Of a DNA stretch of 64,000 nucleotides, positions 53,938 through 62,651 are shown one piece after another. The notes beneath the pieces were generated by a model. The model was given only the letters and a program-made list of their open reading frames with translations, did not search any database and was not told the DNA's origin. The position numbers were made by a program, and so were the translations under genes. The stretch is from Zavarzinia compransoris. GTDB taxonomy: Bacteria > Pseudomonadota > Alphaproteobacteria > Zavarziniales > Zavarziniaceae. Numbering within the stretch: position 1 is the stretch's first letter; the number at the start of each line of letters is the position of its first letter. The stretch covers positions 248,001-312,000 of the forward strand of contig NZ_QGLF01000004.1 of assembly GCF_003173055.1 (NCBI RefSeq). The letters run 5' to 3'.

Positions 53938-55329
53938 ATGACGATGATCGAAAACCGCCCGTTTGACGAGATCCTGGTCGGCGAGTCCGCCACGATCGAA
54001 CGCCGCCTCCATCTCGAGGATGTTGCCACCCTGGCATCCCTGGCCGGCGACCTCAATCCATACTTGGTCGATCCCGCCTTTGCCTCCACCCATCGCTATG
54101 GCGAGCCGGTGGCGCCGGCGCCCTGGGCGCTGGCCCTGGTCTCGGCGCTGATCGGCACGGTGCTGCCGGGGCCGGGCGCCATCATCAAGGCGCAGGCGAT
54201 CGATTTCCTGCGCCCCGTCGGTCTCGACGATGTTCTGACCATCACCCTCCGCGTCGTCGCCAAGCGGCCGGAGCGCGACCTCGAACTCGCCTTCACCGGC
54301 CGCAACCAGGAGGGCCGGGACGTGCTGTCCGGCACCGCCCTCGTGCTCGCCCCGGCGGAAAAGATCCGGCGCGAGGCCGTGGGCCTGCCGGAAATCCGCC
54401 TGCTGCGGAAAGGCGCCCGCCTTGCCCGGCTGATCGAGGCGGCGAAGGCTTTCCCGGCCCTGAAGGTCGCGGTCGTCCATCCTTGCGATGCCGCGTCCCT
54501 GGCCGGGGCGCTGGATGCCCGCGACCTCGGCCTGATCGAGCCGGTGCTGGTCGGGCCCGAGGCGCGCATCCGGGCGGCGGCGGAAAAGCTCGGCCGGGGG
54601 CTCGACGGCCTGCGCCTCGTCGCCGCCGAACATTCCCATGCGGCGGCGGAAGCCGGCGTCGACCTGGCCCAGAAGGGCGAGGTCGAGGCCTTGATGAAGG
54701 GCAGCCTGCATACGGACGAAGTCCTGGGCGCGGTGGTCGGCCACAATGGCGGCTTGCGCACGGACCGGCGCCTGTCCCATGTCTTCGTCATGGATGTGCC
54801 GTCCTACCCGAAGCTGCTGCTGATCACCGATGCCGCGGTCAATATCGCCCCCACCCTGGCGGAAAAGCGCGACATCGCCCAGAACGCCATCGACCTCGCC
54901 CGCGCGATCGGGATCGACGTGCCGAAGGTCGCCGTGCTTTCGGCGGTCGAGACGGTCTCGCCCAAGATCCCCTCGACCATCGATGCCGCGGCCCTGTCCA
55001 AGATGGCGGACCGGGGCCAGATCACGGGCGGCATCGTCGACGGGCCGCTCGCCTTCGACAATGCGATTTCCGCCGAGGCGGCGAAGACCAAGGGCATCAG
55101 TTCCCCCGTCTCGGGCGAGCCGGACATCTTGCTCTGCCCCGATCTCGAATCCGGCAATATGGTGGCCAAGCAATTGGGCTATCTCGCCGACGGCGAGGCC
55201 TCGGGCATCGTCCTCGGCGCCCGGGTGCCGATCATGCTGACCAGCCGGGCCGATGGGCCGGCGGCGCGGGCCGCCTCGGCCGCGCTGGCGGTGCTGCGCG
55301 TCCGCTGCGCGCCGAAGAAGGACGCCTGA
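53938..55329 (+). CDS. Bifunctional MaoC-like hydratase / phosphate acetyl(butyryl)transferase
   Basis: 463 residues. The N-terminal 140 residues are a MaoC hot-dog domain (ASLAGDLNPYLVDPAFASTH, the D-x-N-x-x-H-like region, AQAIDFLRPVGLDD). The rest is Pta/Ptb: DLAQKGEVEALMKGSLHTDE, VFVMDVPSYPKLLLITDAAV, NIAPTLAEKRDIAQNAIDLA, ISSPVSGEPDILLCPDLESG and GLVVGAR-type end. Such fusions interconvert acyl-CoA and acyl-phosphate next to ackA. With ackA four bases away the pair yields acetate or butyrate plus ATP. Confidence 0.92.
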   Translation: MTMIENRPFDEILVGESATIERRLHLEDVATLASLAGDLNPYLVDPAFASTHRYGEPVAPAPWALALVSALIGTVLPGPGAIIKAQAIDFLRPVGLDDVLTITLRVVAKRPERDLELAFTGRNQEGRDVLSGTALVLAPAEKIRREAVGLPEIRLLRKGARLARLIEAAKAFPALKVAVVHPCDAASLAGALDARDLGLIEPVLVGPEARIRAAAEKLGRGLDGLRLVAAEHSHAAAEAGVDLAQKGEVEALMKGSLHTDEVLGAVVGHNGGLRTDRRLSHVFVMDVPSYPKLLLITDAAVNIAPTLAEKRDIAQNAIDLARAIGIDVPKVAVLSAVETVSPKIPSTIDAAALSKMADRGQITGGIVDGPLAFDNAISAEAAKTKGISSPVSGEPDILLCPDLESGNMVAKQLGYLADGEASGIVLGARVPIMLTSRADGPAARAASAALAVLRVRCAPKKDA

Positions 55330-55332
55330 GCC

Positions 55333-56502
55333 ATGGCGGAAGGGATCGTTCTCGTCCTCAATGCCGGCTCGTCCAGCGTGAAGTTCCGCATCGCGGAAGA
55401 AAGCGGCACGGCGCTTTACGAAGGCGCCATCAGCGGCATCGGCTCGAAGCCCGCCTTCAAGCTGAAGGACGGCGCGGGCAAGACCATTCCCCTCGACCTC
55501 GCGCCGGAGCGGATGGACGAGCATCAGGACGCCCTCGACCTGCTGCTCGGCATCGCCGCCGAGTTCCTGCCCGGGCGGCAGATCCTGGCGGCGGGGCACC
55601 GGGTGGTGCACGGCGGCCTCGATTTCGCCGCGCCGGTGATCGCGGATGCGGCGGTGCTGGACCGGCTGGATGCCTTCGTGCCCCTGGCGCCCCTGCACCA
55701 GCCCCATAATCTCGCCGCGATCCGGGCCCTGGCCCGGCTGCGGCCGGACCTGCCCCAGGTGGCTTGTTTCGACACCGCCTTTCACATCGGCCAGGATCGC
55801 ATCGCCCGGCTGTTCGGTCTGCCCCGCGCCCTGATCGACGAAGGCGTGTTCCGCTACGGCTTCCACGGCCTGTCCTATCAGGCGATCGCGGCGCGCATGC
55901 CGGCGGTGATGGGGCCGGGGGCGGACGGCAAGGTGATCGTCGCCCACCTGGGCAACGGCTGCTCGATGTGCGCGATGGACGGGCGGCGCTCGGTCGCCAC
56001 CACCATGGGCTTTACCGCCCTCGACGGGCTGGTGATGGGCACGCGCTCGGGCGCCATCGATCCGGGCGTCGTGCTCTATCTCCTCGAACAGAAGGGCTAT
56101 ACGCCCGCGCGGATCGCCGATCTCCTTTACCGGGAATCGGGGCTGCTGGGCGTGTCCGGCCTGTCCAACGACATGCGCGACCTGCTGGCGAGCGATGCCC
56201 CGGCGGCGGCGGAGGCGGTCGCCCTTTTCGTGCACCGCATCCTGCGCGAGATCGGTTCGCTGATGATGGTGCTGGGCGGGCTGGATGCCCTGGTCTTCAC
56301 CGCCGGCATCGGCGAGAACGCGGCCCCGGTCCGCGCCCGGGTGATCGAGGGGCTGGGCTTCCTCGGCGCCCGGCTCGACGGTGCCGCGAATGCGGCCGGC
56401 GGCCCGCGCCTGACCGCCCCGGACAGCCGAATCGCCGCCTTCGTCATCCCGACGGACGAAGAGGCGGTGATCGTCTCGGAAACCCTGCGGCTGCTGTCCT
56501 GA
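55333..56502 (+). CDS. ackA: Acetate kinase
   Basis: 389 residues. LVLNAGSSSVKFRI phosphate loop, HRVVHGG, FDTAFH, YGFHGLSYQAIAARM, HLGNGCSMCAMDGRRSVATT and VFTAGIGENAAPVRARVIEG are all standard. Makes ATP from acetyl phosphate, or the reverse. Translationally close to the MaoC-Pta gene. Confidence 0.95.
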   Translation: MAEGIVLVLNAGSSSVKFRIAEESGTALYEGAISGIGSKPAFKLKDGAGKTIPLDLAPERMDEHQDALDLLLGIAAEFLPGRQILAAGHRVVHGGLDFAAPVIADAAVLDRLDAFVPLAPLHQPHNLAAIRALARLRPDLPQVACFDTAFHIGQDRIARLFGLPRALIDEGVFRYGFHGLSYQAIAARMPAVMGPGADGKVIVAHLGNGCSMCAMDGRRSVATTMGFTALDGLVMGTRSGAIDPGVVLYLLEQKGYTPARIADLLYRESGLLGVSGLSNDMRDLLASDAPAAAEAVALFVHRILREIGSLMMVLGGLDALVFTAGIGENAAPVRARVIEGLGFLGARLDGAANAAGGPRLTAPDSRIAAFVIPTDEEAVIVSETLRLLS

Positions 56503-56506
56503 CGCG

Positions 56507-56941
56507 CTATTTCGTCGCGGCGGCAAGGCCCAGGCGGGCGCGAAGCTCTGCGGCCCGTGCATCCCTGGCCTGCGCATCGGGCCAGGGCTGGCGCGGCGAA
56601 TGACCCCACACTGGCCCCGGCCAGGCCGGATCGCCGGGCGTTCTGGCAATGACGTGGATATGTAGCTGGGCGACCACATTGCCAAGGGCCCCGACATTCA
56701 ATTTTGTTCCCAGGCTTGCAATGGCCGCGCTGGTTTGGCGCAATTCCCCCCATAGGGTTTCCGTTTCCGCCTCGGACAGGTCGGTCAATTCGATCAATCG
56801 GTCTCGCCGCGGGACCAGGATGACCCAGGGGTAGCGGCACTCGTCCATCATCAGGACACGCGACAGGGGGAAGTCGCCGAGGGGGATGGTGTCGCCCGCC
56901 AGACGGGGGTCGAGTGAAAAATCGTTTGGAGATTGGATCAT
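56507..56941 (-). CDS. HIT-domain protein (diadenosine tetraphosphate hydrolase-like)
   Basis: 144 residues. CRYPWVILVPRRDRLIELTD and the HIT motif QLHIHVIAR with a trailing GPVWGHSPRQPW are those of the short proteobacterial Ap4A-hydrolase-like HIT proteins (histidine triad HIHVIAR lacks the third His). It converges on ackA. Different subgroup from the gene at 49621. Confidence 0.88.
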   Translation of the reverse strand: MIQSPNDFSLDPRLAGDTIPLGDFPLSRVLMMDECRYPWVILVPRRDRLIELTDLSEAETETLWGELRQTSAAIASLGTKLNVGALGNVVAQLHIHVIARTPGDPAWPGPVWGHSPRQPWPDAQARDARAAELRARLGLAAATK

Positions 56942-57022
56942 GGGGGTGATTACCATCGAGGGGCGGGGAACGATTGCCGACCGTAGCGCAGGTGTCGGGG
57001 GCTGGTTTAGTGTGGTTGCTGC

Positions 57023-57565
57023 ATGATCGCCATCAGAACTCTCGACGCCGCTGAAGCCTGGGCCGCCATTCCCGCCCTTGCCGACCTTCTGGTCGAGGCG
57101 GTGGATGCGGGGGCGTCCGTATCCTTCATGGCTCCGCTGGATTTCGGCGATGCCGTCGCCTTCTGGACCGAGGTGGCGGGCAGCGTCGCCAACGGCCGCC
57201 GCGTTCTCGTGGTGGCGGAACAGGCGAACCGCCTGGTCGGGACCGTCATCGTCGATCTCGTGGCCGAACCGAACCAGAGCCACCGGGCGGAAATCGCCAT
57301 GCTCATCGTTGCCCTGGAAGTGCGGCGCCACGGCGTCGGCAAGCGCCTGATGGTGGCGGCGGAGGCGGCGGCGGTCGCCGCCGGGCGCACGCTGCTGACC
57401 CTCGACACCAGGGCCGGCGACAAGCCCGAGAAATTGTACCGCTCCATGGGCTGGACCGAGGTCGGCCGGGTGCCCCGCTATGCCCGGGCTTCCAACGGCA
57501 AGCTCGAGGATGTGGTGATCTTCTACAAGGAACTGGACCGTCCGGCGGAAATGGCGGCGGAATAG
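57023..57565 (+). CDS. GNAT-family N-acetyltransferase
   Basis: 180 residues. RAEIAMLIVALEVRRHGVGK and RLMVAAEAAAVAAGRTLLTL is motif A (R/Q-x-x-G-x-G/A loop as RHGVGK), then LDTRAGDKPEKLYRSMGWTE. Acetyl-CoA dependent; substrate not predictable. Precedes the PLP enzyme gene by three bases, so the two are likely co-translated. Confidence 0.9.
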   Translation: MIAIRTLDAAEAWAAIPALADLLVEAVDAGASVSFMAPLDFGDAVAFWTEVAGSVANGRRVLVVAEQANRLVGTVIVDLVAEPNQSHRAEIAMLIVALEVRRHGVGKRLMVAAEAAAVAAGRTLLTLDTRAGDKPEKLYRSMGWTEVGRVPRYARASNGKLEDVVIFYKELDRPAEMAAE

Positions 57566-57568
57566 GCC

Positions 57569-58678
57569 ATGCACCCGAATGCCGCCCTGATCGGCCGGCC
57601 CGGCGGCCGCGCCCTGCTGGCGACCCCGGCCCTGATCCTGGACCTGCCGGCCTTCGAGCATAATCTGGCCGCCATGGCCGCGGCGGCGCAGGCGGCGGGC
57701 CTGGCGCTCCGCCCCCATGCCAAGACCCACAAGTCGCGGGCGGTGGCCGCGCGGCAGCTGGCGGCCGGCGCGGTCGGCCTTTGCGTCGCCAAGACCGGCG
57801 AGGCGGAGGCGCTGGCCGATACCCCGGGCCTGAACAGCCTTCTCGTCACCTCGCCGGTCATCGGCCCCTCGGCGCCGGCCCGGCTGGCGGCCCTGGCCGC
57901 CCGGGTGCCGGAATTGCTGGTCGTGGTCGATTCGCCGGCCGGGGCGGCGGCGCTTTCCGCCGCGGCGCAGGGCGCGGGCCGGGTGATCGGCGCCGTGGTC
58001 GATATCGATCCCGGCATTCACCGCACCGGCGTTGCCGATGCGGCGGCGGCGCTGGCCCTGGCCCGGCAGGTCGCCGGACTGCCGGGGCTGCGCTTCGCCG
58101 GGCTGCAATGCTATGCCGGCCATGCCCAGCACCTGGAAGATTACGCCACCCGCGTGATGATCGCCGAAATGGCGCTGGGTGAAATGGCCCGGGCGGCGGC
58201 GGCGCTGCGCGCGGCCGGCCTTGCCCCCGGCCTTCTGACCGGCGGCGGCACGGGCACTTTCGCGATCGAGGGCGGGCTCGGCGTCCTCAACGAGTTGCAG
58301 GCCGGCTCCTATGCCTTCATGGATGTCGAATATGGCGCGGTCGCCCTGGAGCCGGCGGGGGGAGGACCGTTCAGGCCGGCGCTCTTCGTCGATGCCCGGG
58401 TGATTTCGGCCAATACCGCGGATTTCGTCACCCTGGATGCGGGCTTCAAGGCTTTCGCCACCGACGGGCCGAAACCGAAGCCGCTGTCGGGCGCCGACTT
58501 CGCCTTCATGGGCGACGAGCACGGCGCCCTGTTCGAGGCCGTTCCCCTCGGCAGTCTCGTCACCCTTCAGGTGCCGCATTGCGACCCGACGGTCAATCTC
58601 TACGACGTCATCCATGTCGTCGAGGGCGACACGCTGGTCGACCTCTGGCCGATCGAGGCGCGCGGCCGCAGTTACTGA
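57569..58678 (+). CDS. DSD1-family PLP enzyme (D-threonine aldolase / D-serine dehydratase-like)
   Basis: 369 residues, alanine-racemase fold type III. The PLP lysine is in LRPHAKTHKSRAVAARQLAA; VDIDPGIHRTGV and SGGGTGTF-type (GGGTGTFAIEGG) bind phosphate. VPHCDPTVNLYD holds the metal-binding His-x-Cys-type site of D-threonine aldolases. It splits D-threonine or related 3-hydroxy-D-amino acids; the exact substrate is uncertain. Confidence 0.88.
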   Translation: MHPNAALIGRPGGRALLATPALILDLPAFEHNLAAMAAAAQAAGLALRPHAKTHKSRAVAARQLAAGAVGLCVAKTGEAEALADTPGLNSLLVTSPVIGPSAPARLAALAARVPELLVVVDSPAGAAALSAAAQGAGRVIGAVVDIDPGIHRTGVADAAAALALARQVAGLPGLRFAGLQCYAGHAQHLEDYATRVMIAEMALGEMARAAAALRAAGLAPGLLTGGGTGTFAIEGGLGVLNELQAGSYAFMDVEYGAVALEPAGGGPFRPALFVDARVISANTADFVTLDAGFKAFATDGPKPKPLSGADFAFMGDEHGALFEAVPLGSLVTLQVPHCDPTVNLYDVIHVVEGDTLVDLWPIEARGRSY

Positions 58679-58681
58679 CGG

Positions 58682-61276
58682 CTATTTGCGGATGATGTCC
58701 AGCCGCCCCCCGGCGACCAGGGCGGCGACATCGACCAGGATCGGGGCCAGCACCGTCGCGCCCCCCCGGCAGGCCAGATATTGCGGCTGCCACACCGGCT
58801 GGAATTTCTCCTTGAAGGCGCGCAGGCCCTCGAAGGGGTAATATTTCTCGCCGTGGCGGAAGATGATGGCGCCGACCCGGTTCCAGACCGGCGCCAGCGG
58901 ATGTTCCGCCAGGCCGGACAGGGGCGCGGCGCCCAGGTTGAACCAGCGGTAGCCCCGCTCGCGCCCATAGAGGATGACGCGCAGGAACAGGGCATCCATC
59001 AGGATGCGCGAGACGCCGGCCTCATAGCGCATGAGGTCGACCGAAAGCTCCTCGCCCCCGCCGCTCTGCCACAGGTTGGCGAAGGCGACGACGCGGCCGT
59101 CCTTGCGGATCACGGCGCAATCGAAGCGGCAGAGATAGTCGGGCGAGAAATTGCCGAGCGAGAACCCTTTCTCCCGGGCATTGCGCTTTTCGAGCCAGAG
59201 GTCGGACACCCGCCTGAATTCGGGGATCAGGGCCGGCACTTCCGCTGCCGGCACGACCGCGAAGTCGAGCCCGTCCTTCACTGCCCGGCGGTCGATGTTG
59301 CGCAGCGCCTGGCGCGCCGACCCTTCCAGGGTGAAGCCCGGCAGCGGCACCCGCGCCACCTCGCCGATCTTGTGCAGCGACAGGCCGAGATCGATGTAGA
59401 GCGGCAGGCAGTCCGGCGTCACGGCATAGAAGACCACGCGCCCGGCATTCAGATCGGCCAGTTCCCGGAAGCGCCAGACCAGTTCGGCGGCATCATTGGC
59501 ATCGCCCACCGGATCGCCCATGGCGATCCAGCTGCGCCCGGCGACGCCGTACATGATGAAGGCCTTGCGCGCATCGGTGGTCAGGAAATGCTTGTCGCCG
59601 AGCAGGGCGAGGGCGGCATTGGCCCGGGGCGAGCCCGCGGCCAGCGCCGCGATCTCGTCCGCCACCGCCTTGTCCGCGGCGGGCGGCAGGCGGCGGTGGC
59701 GGTTGATCAGCGCGTCCCCGGCGATGAAGAGGACGACGAGGGCGACGAAGAACATGGCGCGCAGGAAGCGGGAGGCATTGCCTTCCCACGCGAACTGCCA
59801 CCAGAGATCGCTGTTGTAGTCGACATGCCGGTAGATGAAGAAGCCGAGCCAGATGGTAAGCGCGATGAAGGAGACCATCAGCGCGAGCCAGCGGAAGCTG
59901 GGCCGGAGGTCGGACAGCCGCCCGGCGCGATAGAAGGCGTCGTGGAACACCAGGAGGAACAGGGTGAAGCCGCCGAGCAGCACCGCCTCTTCCCAGTCGA
60001 GGCCCTTGAGCAGCGAGAACACGGCGCCGAGCGCCAGCAGCACCATGGCGGCATTCCAGGCCGGCGCCAGCCGCGCCGCGAGGCCGCGGGCGATCACCAG
60101 CAGCAGGACGCCGATCACCGCCGTGACCAGATGCGAGCCCTCGACGAAGGACTGCGGCAGGAAGGACGCCATCAGGTCCAGCCGGAAGGCGGAATGGGGC
60201 ACGGTGATCGAGATCAGCAGGATCATGCCGGCGAGGAAGACCAGCCCGCCGGCCAGCGGTGGCACGAAGGCCTGGACCAGGCGGCTGGCGGCCTGGCCCG
60301 GGCGGACGCGGCGCCGGCGCCGGATGATTTCCGCCGTCGCCAGCGCGCCGGCGGCGACGACCAGGGGCAGCACGTAATAGATCACGCGGAACAGGATCAG
60401 TGAGCCCACCACCTCGGGCGTCGCGGCGACGCCGAGGCCGGACAGGATCGCCGCCTCGAAGACGCCGATGCCGCCCGGCGTATGGGCGATGATGCCGAGC
60501 GTCAGGGCGGCGGCGAAGACGACGGCGAAGGTGCCGATGCCGGGCTGGACCGCCTCGGGCAGCAGGACGTAGAGCGCGGCCCCCGCCGCCGCCATGTCGA
60601 TGGCGCCGGCCGCCAATTGGCCGGTCACCGTCCGCCGGTCGGGCATGGACAGGGTCCAGCCGTAGATGCGGACGATTCGGTCCCCGGTCGAGACCCAGGC
60701 GACGAAGGCGAGCACGAGGCCGAGCAGGCCGAGGCCGATCAGGTTGGCGACCACGGGGCCGATGCCCAGCGCCCCGGCGACGCTGCCCGGCTCGATCACC
60801 ATGAAGAAGCCGACGACGAGGGCGGCCCCCAGCCAGAAGGTCGCCCAGGCCATGGTCACCACCCGGGTGATGTCGGCCATGTTGAGGCCTGACGCCGAAT
60901 AGAGCCGGTAGCGGACCGAGCCCCCGGTCATCACCGGAAAGCCGAGGGCGTTGGAGACCGCATAGCCGGCGGCCCCGGCGAAGGCGGCGGTGCGGAAGGG
61001 CACCGGCTCCTCGACCGAGCTTTTCACCGCCAGCACGTCGTAGGCGGCCAGGGCGGCGAAGGAAACGACGGTGAAGCCGATCGACAGCAGGATGTTCAGG
61101 GTCGGCGTCGCCAGCATGGCCTGGCGCACGTCGCGGATGCTGATCTCCTGGGCCATGCGGTTCAGCATGAACATGGCGATGCCGAGCACGACGAGGGCGA
61201 GCAGGGGCCCGACGAAGCGCAGCCAGCCCGGCGTGGCGCGGCGGGGGCCGCCGGCGCTACTGCTGTTCGCGGGCAT
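58682..61276 (-). CDS. mprF: Bifunctional lysylphosphatidylglycerol flippase/synthetase MprF
   Basis: 864 residues. Roughly 14 membrane helices (residues 15-520, with the flippase region GGIGVFEAAILSGLGVAATP) then a soluble DUF2156 synthetase domain (about 560-860) with FIMYGVAGRSWIAMGDPVGD, GFSLGNFSPDYLCRFDCAVI and GREPYRWFNLGAAPLSGL-like sequence (GYRWFNLGAAPLSG). Aminoacylates phosphatidylglycerol and flips it, lowering envelope charge; confers resistance to cationic peptides. ATG lies inside the 3' end of the DUF1003 gene. Confidence 0.93.
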   Translation of the reverse strand: MPANSSSAGGPRRATPGWLRFVGPLLALVVLGIAMFMLNRMAQEISIRDVRQAMLATPTLNILLSIGFTVVSFAALAAYDVLAVKSSVEEPVPFRTAAFAGAAGYAVSNALGFPVMTGGSVRYRLYSASGLNMADITRVVTMAWATFWLGAALVVGFFMVIEPGSVAGALGIGPVVANLIGLGLLGLVLAFVAWVSTGDRIVRIYGWTLSMPDRRTVTGQLAAGAIDMAAAGAALYVLLPEAVQPGIGTFAVVFAAALTLGIIAHTPGGIGVFEAAILSGLGVAATPEVVGSLILFRVIYYVLPLVVAAGALATAEIIRRRRRVRPGQAASRLVQAFVPPLAGGLVFLAGMILLISITVPHSAFRLDLMASFLPQSFVEGSHLVTAVIGVLLLVIARGLAARLAPAWNAAMVLLALGAVFSLLKGLDWEEAVLLGGFTLFLLVFHDAFYRAGRLSDLRPSFRWLALMVSFIALTIWLGFFIYRHVDYNSDLWWQFAWEGNASRFLRAMFFVALVVLFIAGDALINRHRRLPPAADKAVADEIAALAAGSPRANAALALLGDKHFLTTDARKAFIMYGVAGRSWIAMGDPVGDANDAAELVWRFRELADLNAGRVVFYAVTPDCLPLYIDLGLSLHKIGEVARVPLPGFTLEGSARQALRNIDRRAVKDGLDFAVVPAAEVPALIPEFRRVSDLWLEKRNAREKGFSLGNFSPDYLCRFDCAVIRKDGRVVAFANLWQSGGGEELSVDLMRYEAGVSRILMDALFLRVILYGRERGYRWFNLGAAPLSGLAEHPLAPVWNRVGAIIFRHGEKYYPFEGLRAFKEKFQPVWQPQYLACRGGATVLAPILVDVAALVAGGRLDIIRK

Positions 61277-61970
61277 TGGCGATGTCTTCCATCAGTTCGA
61301 GCTGGACCTGCTGGATCTCGGTCAGGCGTTCCCACTGGCGCATCAGCAGGTGGTCCAGCTTTTCGTGCAGGTGGCGGATCTCGAGCTCGGCCTTCAGGTT
61401 GATGCGGTAGTCGTTCTCCGAGCGGGCGCGGTCCTTCTCCTCCTGCCGGCGCTGGCTCATCATGATGATCGGCGCCTGCAGGGCGGCGACCGACGACAGC
61501 ACGAGATTGAGAAGGATGAAGGGATAAGGGTCGAATTGTTCGGCCGTGACGGCCAGCAGGTTGAACGCCATCCAGACCGCCAGCACGGCGCAGAAGGCGA
61601 TGATGAAGGCCCAGGAGCCGCCGAAACGCGCCACCCGGTCCGCCACCCGGTCGCCCAGGCTGCGGTCCTCGACGAAATCCGCCTCGACGTCGTGGGAAAC
61701 CGTGCCGCCCTGGGCCAGCGAATTGACCACCGCGCGGTCGAGGTCGGTCAGTTCGCCCCGCTCCCGGAGCAGCATCTGTTCGATGCTGCGGCGCCGGGCC
61801 CGGGCCAGTTCGTCGAGGCAGACGAAGCCGCTGCGCTGCCAATCCGGGTGCTCGGCCTCGAGCGCGGCGGCGAGCCCCGGGCGCACGGCGGCGCAATCGG
61901 CCAGCCGGCGCACCGGCAGGTGCCGGCCGCAGATGCCGCATTCGGCCGTCGCGTTCGGGGCTGGGGTCAT
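61257..61970 (-). CDS. DUF1003 membrane protein
   Basis: 237 residues. CGICGRHLPV at the N-terminus is a zinc-ribbon-like pair; the DUF1003 core is VADRVARFGGSWAFIIAFCA, VLAVWMAFNLLA, FDPYPFILLNLVLSSVAALQ and APIIMMSQRRQEEKDRARSE with two membrane helices, followed by a coiled coil. Function unknown. Overlaps the ASCH-like gene upstream and mprF downstream. Confidence 0.88.
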   Translation of the reverse strand: MTPAPNATAECGICGRHLPVRRLADCAAVRPGLAAALEAEHPDWQRSGFVCLDELARARRRSIEQMLLRERGELTDLDRAVVNSLAQGGTVSHDVEADFVEDRSLGDRVADRVARFGGSWAFIIAFCAVLAVWMAFNLLAVTAEQFDPYPFILLNLVLSSVAALQAPIIMMSQRRQEEKDRARSENDYRINLKAELEIRHLHEKLDHLLMRQWERLTEIQQVQLELMEDIANAREQQ

Positions 61971-62527
61971 CCTGGGTCGCTTCGCTGCTCGGGGCCGGGG
62001 CTGATCCCCTCGGCGGCGATCAGGCCTTCGCCCCGTGGCGACAGGCGATAGCCGACGCCGTTCCGGCTGACAAGGCCCAAGTCGACCAGTTTCCGCAGCA
62101 GGCGGCGCAGATCGTCGGGGCTTGAACCGGCGGCGGCGGCGAGGTCGGCCGTCCCGCTGCCGATCGCGGCCAGCAGGGGCCGGGTCCAGGCCCGGCCCTC
62201 GATCCGGTCCAGCCGGTCCAGGCGCTTCACCAGGGCTGCAGGCGCTTCGCCGCCGTCGCCCGGGGCCAGCCGCAGCACGGCACGGTGAACCGGCGCTCCC
62301 CCCGGCCCGAGGGCGGCGAGCAGGGCGGCGAGGTCGGCATAGCCCGCCTGTCCGGCATCTTCCGCGGTCAGCGCGGCGAGATCGACGATCTCGACCCGTT
62401 CGACCTCCAGGGCGCCGACCGGGCTCTGCATCAGGCCGGGGCGGAGCCCGGGCGTGTGCCAGCGGCGGAAGACGAGGCTCACCTTACCGGCGGCGATGGC
62501 GTCGAGGATCTTCTGTTTCAGCAGCAT
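61967..62527 (-). CDS. ASCH/PUA-like protein with winged-helix-like C-terminus
   Basis: 186 residues from ATG 62527. KVSLVFRRWHTPGLRPGLMQ and SPVGALEVERVEIVDLAALT match the ASCH RNA-binding-like fold; the C-terminal LAAAAGSSPDDLRRLLRKLV and DLGLVSRNGVGYRLSPRGEG resembles a helix-turn-helix with wing. Role unknown. TGA overlaps the DUF1003 start. Confidence 0.7.
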   Translation of the reverse strand: MLLKQKILDAIAAGKVSLVFRRWHTPGLRPGLMQSPVGALEVERVEIVDLAALTAEDAGQAGYADLAALLAALGPGGAPVHRAVLRLAPGDGGEAPAALVKRLDRLDRIEGRAWTRPLLAAIGSGTADLAAAAGSSPDDLRRLLRKLVDLGLVSRNGVGYRLSPRGEGLIAAEGISPGPEQRSDPG

Positions 62528-62651
62528 GCCGGGGATATAGGCGGTTCCGGCCCGCCGATCCACCCCGGCGACGGGGCCGGGGCATGCGGCATCGGTTGAA
62601 GTGTCCGGCGGGCGGGGCTAGTCTCCGCGCTCCGGATTTGAGGAATTGGCC

